Under the pieces are notes generated by a model. The model was given only the letters and a program-made list of their open reading frames with translations. It was not told the DNA's origin and made no database searches. Shown here piece after piece: positions 60,020-64,000 of a stretch of 64,000 nt of DNA. Position 1 is the stretch's first letter. Each line of letters starts with the position of its first letter. The DNA is taken from contig NZ_JNZD01000001.1 of NCBI RefSeq assembly GCF_000725495.1, positions 124,001-188,000 of the forward strand. Direction: 5' to 3'. The DNA comes from Streptomyces aureus (GTDB lineage Bacteria > Actinomycetota > Actinomycetes > Streptomycetales > Streptomycetaceae). The position numbers and the translations under genes were made by a program.

Positions 60020-60038
60020 ATCATAGATACAACACGTA
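60020..60038 (-). promoter_or_regulatory. AT-rich promoter/operator of the GntR-MFS operon
   Basis: TATGAT (minus strand, 60020-60025) is a good -10 element six bases before the start codon. TTGTATC just upstream overlaps it. The AT-rich TTGTATCTATGAT fits an autoregulatory GntR site. Confidence 0.45.
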
Positions 60039-60226
60039 CGCATGGCCGGGGGCATTTCAGCATGCGGACCCCGACGGACCGTCAACAGTTGCCTCATGTA
60101 ACCCAAGTCACATGAATTTCATGCGTTCGCCGCACATCCCTTTGCCGATGCCGCGAGTCTGAACGTGGGACGGCACTGCCATGTGCCTGTCTCTCAGGGG
60201 CATTTCGCGCATTCGGAGCGTTCATT

Positions 60227-61123
60227 TTGATTACCGGCATTAAGGGCACGCGTTTCCGCAGGGCCGCCGCTGTGACCCTCACGACCGGCGCCGTGCTGGC
60301 AGCCGGAGCCTTCGGCGCCGCACCGGCGGGCGCCGTCGCCACCCCGACGATCGCCGCCAAGGGCGGCTACGTGATGAACAACGGGACCGCCGCGTCCCTT
60401 TACACGAAGGCCGCGGACACCAAGCTGTCCACCGGCTCCACCACGAAGATCATGACGGCCAAGGTGGTTCTGGCCCAGGCGAACCTGAACCTGGACGCCA
60501 AGGTCACGATCCAGAAGGCGTACAGCGACTACGTGGTCGCCAAGAACGCCTCGCAGGCCCACCTGATCGTCGGTGACAAGGTCACCGTCCGTCAGCTGCT
60601 CTACGGTCTGATGCTGCCGTCCGGCTGCGACGCCGCCTACGCGCTCGCCGACAAGTTCGGCACGGGTTCCACCCGTGACGCCCGTGTGAAGTCGTTCATC
60701 GGCAAGATGAACTCGGCCGCGACGGCCCTGCACCTGACGCACACGCACTTCGACTCGTTCGACGGCATCGGCAACGGCAACAACTGGTCCACGCCGCGCG
60801 ACCTGACGAAGATCGCCAGCAGCGCCATGAAGAACTCGACGTTCCGGACCATCGTGAAGACGAAGTCCTACACGGCGAAGACGGTCACGAAGGTCAACAC
60901 CACGCGCACCATGGCGCCGTGGACCAACACCAACGGCCTGCTGAGCAGCTACAGCGGCGCCATCGGCGTGAAGACCGGCTCCGGCCCCGAGGCCAAGTAC
61001 TGCCTCGTCTTCGCTGCCACCCGCAACGGCAAGACGGTCATCGGGACGGTCCTCGCCTCGACGTCCATCCCGGCCCGCGAGTCGGACGCCACCAAGCTGA
61101 TGAACTACGCGTTCGCCCGCTAA
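60227..61123 (+). CDS. K15-type D-alanyl-D-alanine transpeptidase/carboxypeptidase
   Basis: Protein of 298 residues, exported: a basic start (KGTRFRRAAAV) and a hydrophobic stretch to about residue 34. The S11 triad is visible: STTK (about 71-74), SGC (about 131-133) in place of the usual S-x-N, and KTG (about 248-250). The SGC variant is that of the Streptomyces K15 DD-transpeptidase, so it is close to that enzyme and should act on peptidoglycan pentapeptides at the membrane. The start is TTG at 60227 with GGAG nine bases upstream. A long terminator follows. Confidence 0.9.
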   Translation: MITGIKGTRFRRAAAVTLTTGAVLAAGAFGAAPAGAVATPTIAAKGGYVMNNGTAASLYTKAADTKLSTGSTTKIMTAKVVLAQANLNLDAKVTIQKAYSDYVVAKNASQAHLIVGDKVTVRQLLYGLMLPSGCDAAYALADKFGTGSTRDARVKSFIGKMNSAATALHLTHTHFDSFDGIGNGNNWSTPRDLTKIASSAMKNSTFRTIVKTKSYTAKTVTKVNTTRTMAPWTNTNGLLSSYSGAIGVKTGSGPEAKYCLVFAATRNGKTVIGTVLASTSIPARESDATKLMNYAFAR

Positions 61124-61153
61124 GGCGCACACGGACACAGCGGCACATACCCC

Positions 61154-61192
61154 AAGAGGGGCCCTCCACGCACTGCGTGGAGGGCCCCTCTT
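61154..61192 (+). terminator. terminator of the DD-transpeptidase gene
   Basis: Inverted repeat of two 19-base arms beginning AAGAGGGGCCCTCCACGCA, separated by one base, followed by a T-rich stretch. It lies 30 bases after the stop. Confidence 0.9.
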
Positions 61193-61234
61193 GCGTTGTT
61201 CCCGCTCCACGAGCAGCGGACCCGGGCCCGGACA

Positions 61235-61278
61235 CGCCGAGGGCGCCCCTTCCCGTGCGGGAGGAGGCGCCCTCGGCG
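61235..61278 (-). terminator. terminator of the bkd operon
   Basis: A 13-bp stem CGCCGAGGGCGCC/GGCGCCCTCGGCG with a GC-rich inner loop, 54 bases after the bkdC stop on the minus strand. Confidence 0.8.
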
Positions 61279-61332
61279 GTCGCGCATGCGTCGGGCCGGC
61301 CGGCGGGGGTCAGGCCCGCGCGGCCGCCCGGC

Positions 61333-62781
61333 TCACGCCCAGGTGATCAGACGCTTCGGCTGCTCCAGGACGGCCGCCGTGTCGGCGAGGACCTTGGAGC
61401 CGAGCTCGCCGTCGACCAGACGGTGGTCGAAGGAGAGCGCCAGCGTGGTGACCTGACGGGGCTTGACCTTGCCCTTGTGGACCCAGGGCTGGAGCTTGAT
61501 CGCGCCCACCGCGAGGATCGCGGACTCGCCCGGGTTGAGAATCGGCGTGCCCGTGTCGACGCCGAAGACGCCGACGTTGGTGATCGTCACCGTGCCGCCC
61601 TGCATCGCGGCCGGCGAGGTCTTGCCCTCACGGGCCGTCGCCACCAGCTCGCCCAGCGACTCCGCCAGCTGCGGCAGGGTCTTGGAGTGGGCGTCCTTGA
61701 TGTTCGGCACGATCAGACCGCGCGGGGTGGCGGCGGCGATGCCCAGATTCACATAGTGCTTCCGGACGATCTCCTGGTTCGCCTCGTCCCAGGACGCGTT
61801 GACGTCCGGGTTGCGCTTGATCGCGACCAGCAGGGCCTTGGCCACGAGCAGCAGCGGATTGACCCGCAGCCCCTGCATGTCCTTGTCCTGCTTGAGCTCC
61901 TCGACCAGACGCATCGTGCGGGTCACGTCGACCGTCACGAACTCGGTGACGTGCGGCGCGGTGAACGCCGAACCCACCATCGCGACGGCCGTCGCCTTGC
62001 GGACACCCTTGACCGGGATCCGGGTCTCGCGTGCGCCGTCGTACGAGGCGGCCGGGGCCGGGACCTGCGGCTGCGCGGGAGCGGCCTGCGGAGCCGGGAC
62101 CGCGGCCGGGGCCACGACCGGAGCGGGCGCCTGCGCCGGGGCGGCCGCCGCGTGCACGTCCTCGCGGGTGATGACCCCGTCCGGGCCGGACGGGGTGACC
62201 GTCGCCAGGTCGACGCCGAGGTCCTTGGCCAGCTTGCGGACCGGGGGCTTGGCCAGGGGGCGCTGCTGCGGGGCGGATCCGTGGCCGTTGAGCTCGCCCT
62301 GGATCGCGGTGGCCGCGCGCACCGTCCCGCCCTGCCGGTCCGGGGTCTCGGCGCCCTTGCGGGGACGGCGCTTGGTGGAGGACTCCGCCACGCCGTACCC
62401 GACGAGGACCGGCTTGCGGCCCTCGGGCTTGGCCTCCTCGGCGGGGGCCTCCACCGGGGCGGCGGGGGCCACGGGGGCCTCGGCGGCCGGGGCCGCCGGC
62501 GCGGGCGCCGTGCCACCGGACACGTCGACCGTGATGATCACCTGGCCGACGTCCACCGTCGTGCCCTCGGGGAAGCGGAGTTCGCTCACCACACCGTCGA
62601 ACGGGATCGGCAGCTCGACCGCGGCCTTGGCCGTCTCGACCTCGCACACGACCTGGCCGTCGGTGACGGTGTCACCGACCTGGACGTACCACTTGAGGAT
62701 CTCCGCCTCGGTGAGCCCCTCGCCCACGTCGGGCATCTTGAACTCGCGGAGTCCCGACGCGTTCTCAGTCATCGTCGTCAC
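61333..62781 (-). CDS. bkdC: branched-chain alpha-keto acid dehydrogenase E2 (dihydrolipoyl acyltransferase)
   Basis: Protein of 482 residues. A lipoyl domain (about 10-90) carries the lipoylated Lys in EVETAKAAVELP (about residue 50). A Pro/Ala-rich linker follows. A peripheral E1/E3-binding domain lies at about 180-215 (RKLAKDLGVDLATV). A second Pro/Ala linker precedes the catalytic domain (about 255-482), with DHRLVDGELG (His and Asp of the active site, about 455). It transfers branched acyl groups to CoA, feeding branched fatty acid and polyketide starter pools. It follows bkdB by nine bases. Confidence 0.95.
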   Translation of the reverse strand: MTTMTENASGLREFKMPDVGEGLTEAEILKWYVQVGDTVTDGQVVCEVETAKAAVELPIPFDGVVSELRFPEGTTVDVGQVIITVDVSGGTAPAPAAPAAEAPVAPAAPVEAPAEEAKPEGRKPVLVGYGVAESSTKRRPRKGAETPDRQGGTVRAATAIQGELNGHGSAPQQRPLAKPPVRKLAKDLGVDLATVTPSGPDGVITREDVHAAAAPAQAPAPVVAPAAVPAPQAAPAQPQVPAPAASYDGARETRIPVKGVRKATAVAMVGSAFTAPHVTEFVTVDVTRTMRLVEELKQDKDMQGLRVNPLLLVAKALLVAIKRNPDVNASWDEANQEIVRKHYVNLGIAAATPRGLIVPNIKDAHSKTLPQLAESLGELVATAREGKTSPAAMQGGTVTITNVGVFGVDTGTPILNPGESAILAVGAIKLQPWVHKGKVKPRQVTTLALSFDHRLVDGELGSKVLADTAAVLEQPKRLITWA

Positions 62782-62790
62782 GACTCTCTC

Positions 62791-63771
62791 CTAGTACGCC
62801 AGCGAGCGGTCGACGGCGTCGAGCACCCGGTCCAGGCCCGGAAGGTACTCCTCCTCCAGGCGGGCCGGCGGGTACGGGGCGTGATAGCCGCCGACCCGCA
62901 GGACGGGCGCCTCCAGGTGGTAGAAGCACCGCTCGGTGATACGGGCCGCGATCTCCGCGCCCGTGCCGAGGAACACCGGCGCCTCGTGCACCACGACCAG
63001 ACGGCGGGTCTTCTCGACCGAGGCCTGGATCGAGTCGAAGTCGATCGGCGACATCGAGCGCAGGTCCAGGACCTCGATCGACTTGCCCTCCTCCTGGGCG
63101 GCCGCGGCGGCCTCCAGGCAGACCTTCACCATCGGGCCGTAGGCGGCCAGGGTCAGATCGCTGCCCTCGCGGGCCACCCGCACCCCGTGCAGCGGACCGG
63201 GGATGGCGTCCTTGTCGACCTCGGCCTTGTCCCAGTAGCGCCGCTTCGGCTCGAAGAAGATCACCGGGTCGTCGCTCTGGATGGCCTGCTGCATCATCCA
63301 GTAGGCGTCGCCCGCGTTCGAGGGGGAGACCACCTTGAGGCCCGCCACGTGCGCGAAGAGCGCCTCCGGGGACTCCGAGTGGTGCTCGACCGCGCCGATG
63401 CCGCCGCCGTACGGGATACGGACGACGACGGGGAGCTTGATCTTGCCCAGGGCCCGCGCGTGCATCTTCGCGAGCTGGGTGACGATCTGGTCGTACGCCG
63501 GGAAGACGAATCCGTCGAACTGGATCTCCACGACCGGGCGGTAGCCGCGCAGGGCCAGGCCGATCGCGGTGCCGACGATGCCCGACTCGGCGAGCGGGGT
63601 GTCGATGACCCGCTCCTCGCCGAAGTCCTTCTGGAGCCCGTCGGTGACCCGGAAGACACCACCGAGCTTGCCGACGTCCTCGCCCATGATGAGGACCTTG
63701 GGGTCGGCCTCGAGGGCCGTGCGCAGCGATTCGTTGATCGCCTTGGCCAGCGCCATCTTCTCGATCGTCAT
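62791..63771 (-). CDS. bkdB: branched-chain alpha-keto acid dehydrogenase E1 beta subunit
   Basis: Protein of 326 residues with the transketolase pyrimidine domain (about 5-180; VLIMGEDVGKLGGVFRVTDGL, then VEIQFDGFVFPAYDQI) and C-terminal domain (about 200-320; LDLRSMSPIDFDSI). It forms the thiamin-diphosphate site with the alpha subunit and decarboxylates the keto acids of valine, leucine and isoleucine. The start is two bases after the bkdA stop, and bkdC follows by nine bases, so the operon is bkdABC. Confidence 0.95.
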   Translation of the reverse strand: MTIEKMALAKAINESLRTALEADPKVLIMGEDVGKLGGVFRVTDGLQKDFGEERVIDTPLAESGIVGTAIGLALRGYRPVVEIQFDGFVFPAYDQIVTQLAKMHARALGKIKLPVVVRIPYGGGIGAVEHHSESPEALFAHVAGLKVVSPSNAGDAYWMMQQAIQSDDPVIFFEPKRRYWDKAEVDKDAIPGPLHGVRVAREGSDLTLAAYGPMVKVCLEAAAAAQEEGKSIEVLDLRSMSPIDFDSIQASVEKTRRLVVVHEAPVFLGTGAEIAARITERCFYHLEAPVLRVGGYHAPYPPARLEEEYLPGLDRVLDAVDRSLAY

Positions 63772-63773
63772 GG

Positions 63774-64000
63774 CTACTTGCCCTCCCCGGCGTCCGCGAA
63801 CGACGCCTGGTAGGCGGCGAACTGGGCGCGCTCCTCGTCGACGAGCGCGTGCCCGTCCGCGTACACGTTCTCGAAGATGGCGAAGTTGTCCGGGTCCGGC
63901 ATGGCCCGCACGACGTCGCGCACTCGCTTGCCCAACGCCTCGCTCTCGGCCTCGAGTTCCGCGAAGAATCCCTCGTCCGCGTGGTTTGCGCCCTCCAGGT
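63774..64000 (-). CDS. bkdA: branched-chain alpha-keto acid dehydrogenase E1 alpha subunit, 3-prime part
   Basis: Only the last 75 codons are in the window; the gene continues beyond the right edge. The visible C-terminus (DEGFFAELEAESEALGKRV, then ENVYADGHALVDEERAQFA) is typical of E1 alpha subunits, and the stop is two bases from the bkdB start. It supplies the thiamin-diphosphate-binding half of the E1 tetramer. Confidence 0.85.
   Translation of the reverse strand, partial: LEGANHADEGFFAELEAESEALGKRVRDVVRAMPDPDNFAIFENVYADGHALVDEERAQFAAYQASFADAGEGK

Noticed and set aside
60919..63813. Plus-strand frame of 964 codons opposite the bkd genes
   Set aside because: His/Arg/Gly-rich antisense frame over three conserved enzyme genes.

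Overview
The window is very GC-rich, uses GTG and TTG starts beside ATG, and carries the gene types of a Streptomyces (or close streptomycete) chromosome core: mycothiol-dependent-type enzymes, SpoIIE-type phosphatases with HATPase partners, an ECF sigma factor, a K15-like DD-peptidase, and a bkd branched-chain dehydrogenase operon. I see no rRNA, tRNA, CRISPR array, insertion sequence, integrase or phage module. It reads as ordinary core chromosome with small lineage-specific insertions, mainly short tandem repeats whose period is often a multiple of three.

Layout. 0-6 kb: a ThrE-type exporter with a long repetitive N-terminus (minus), then a tight permease / small membrane protein / M20 peptidase operon and a secreted protein. 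5.9-10 kb: a molybdenum block with an HTH-TOBE regulator, a small molybdopterin-fold oxidoreductase and modABC; a 22-codon mini-ORF bridges modB and modC. 10-15 kb: FkbM methyltransferase, DUF985 cupin, HATPase regulator, cold-shock protein with terminator and 5-prime hairpin, a MerR-like regulator, a lipoprotein and a free-standing Tudor-like protein. 15-18 kb: an envelope cluster with a secreted protein, an L,D-transpeptidase lipoprotein, and a divergent ECF sigma factor with a membrane partner. 18-20 kb: an XRE-TPR regulator divergent from a 57-codon secreted-peptide gene, both carrying a GCATGCTTA element. 20-30 kb: M20D amidohydrolase, an orphan repeat protein, a membrane PP2C phosphatase, an NAD(P)-binding protein, small membrane and secreted proteins, and an FUSC transporter.

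30-41 kb: an acidic-linker vWA protein, metG, a large secreted FG-GAP protein, a secreted intradiol dioxygenase and aspS. 41-50 kb: a PAS-GAF-PP2C-HATPase regulator overlapping tail-to-tail with an AI-2E-type permease gene, pirin, SseB, an acyl-CoA dehydrogenase, an M18 aminopeptidase and DUF6458. 50-60 kb: a processive GT2 glycosyltransferase with a 54-residue membrane protein, a thioredoxin-NHL protein, a cupin, a GlxA-type regulator, a LURP-one protein, a nitrilase-family hydrolase, a maleylpyruvate isomerase-family protein, and an MFS/GntR pair. 60-64 kb: a K15-type DD-transpeptidase and the bkdA-bkdB-bkdC operon, with bkdA cut by the right edge.

What ties it together: several regulators with the parts of partner-switching circuits (two PP2C phosphatases and one stand-alone HATPase); many strong hairpin terminators between convergent or successive genes; and at least eight genes with a TANNNT-like hexamer 6-7 nt before the start codon, the pattern of leaderless transcripts. 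The most promising candidate for an undescribed system is the XRE-TPR regulator / secreted peptide pair at 18.2-19.9 kb, which has the genetic layout of an RRNPP-type peptide-signalling module. That reading is inference.
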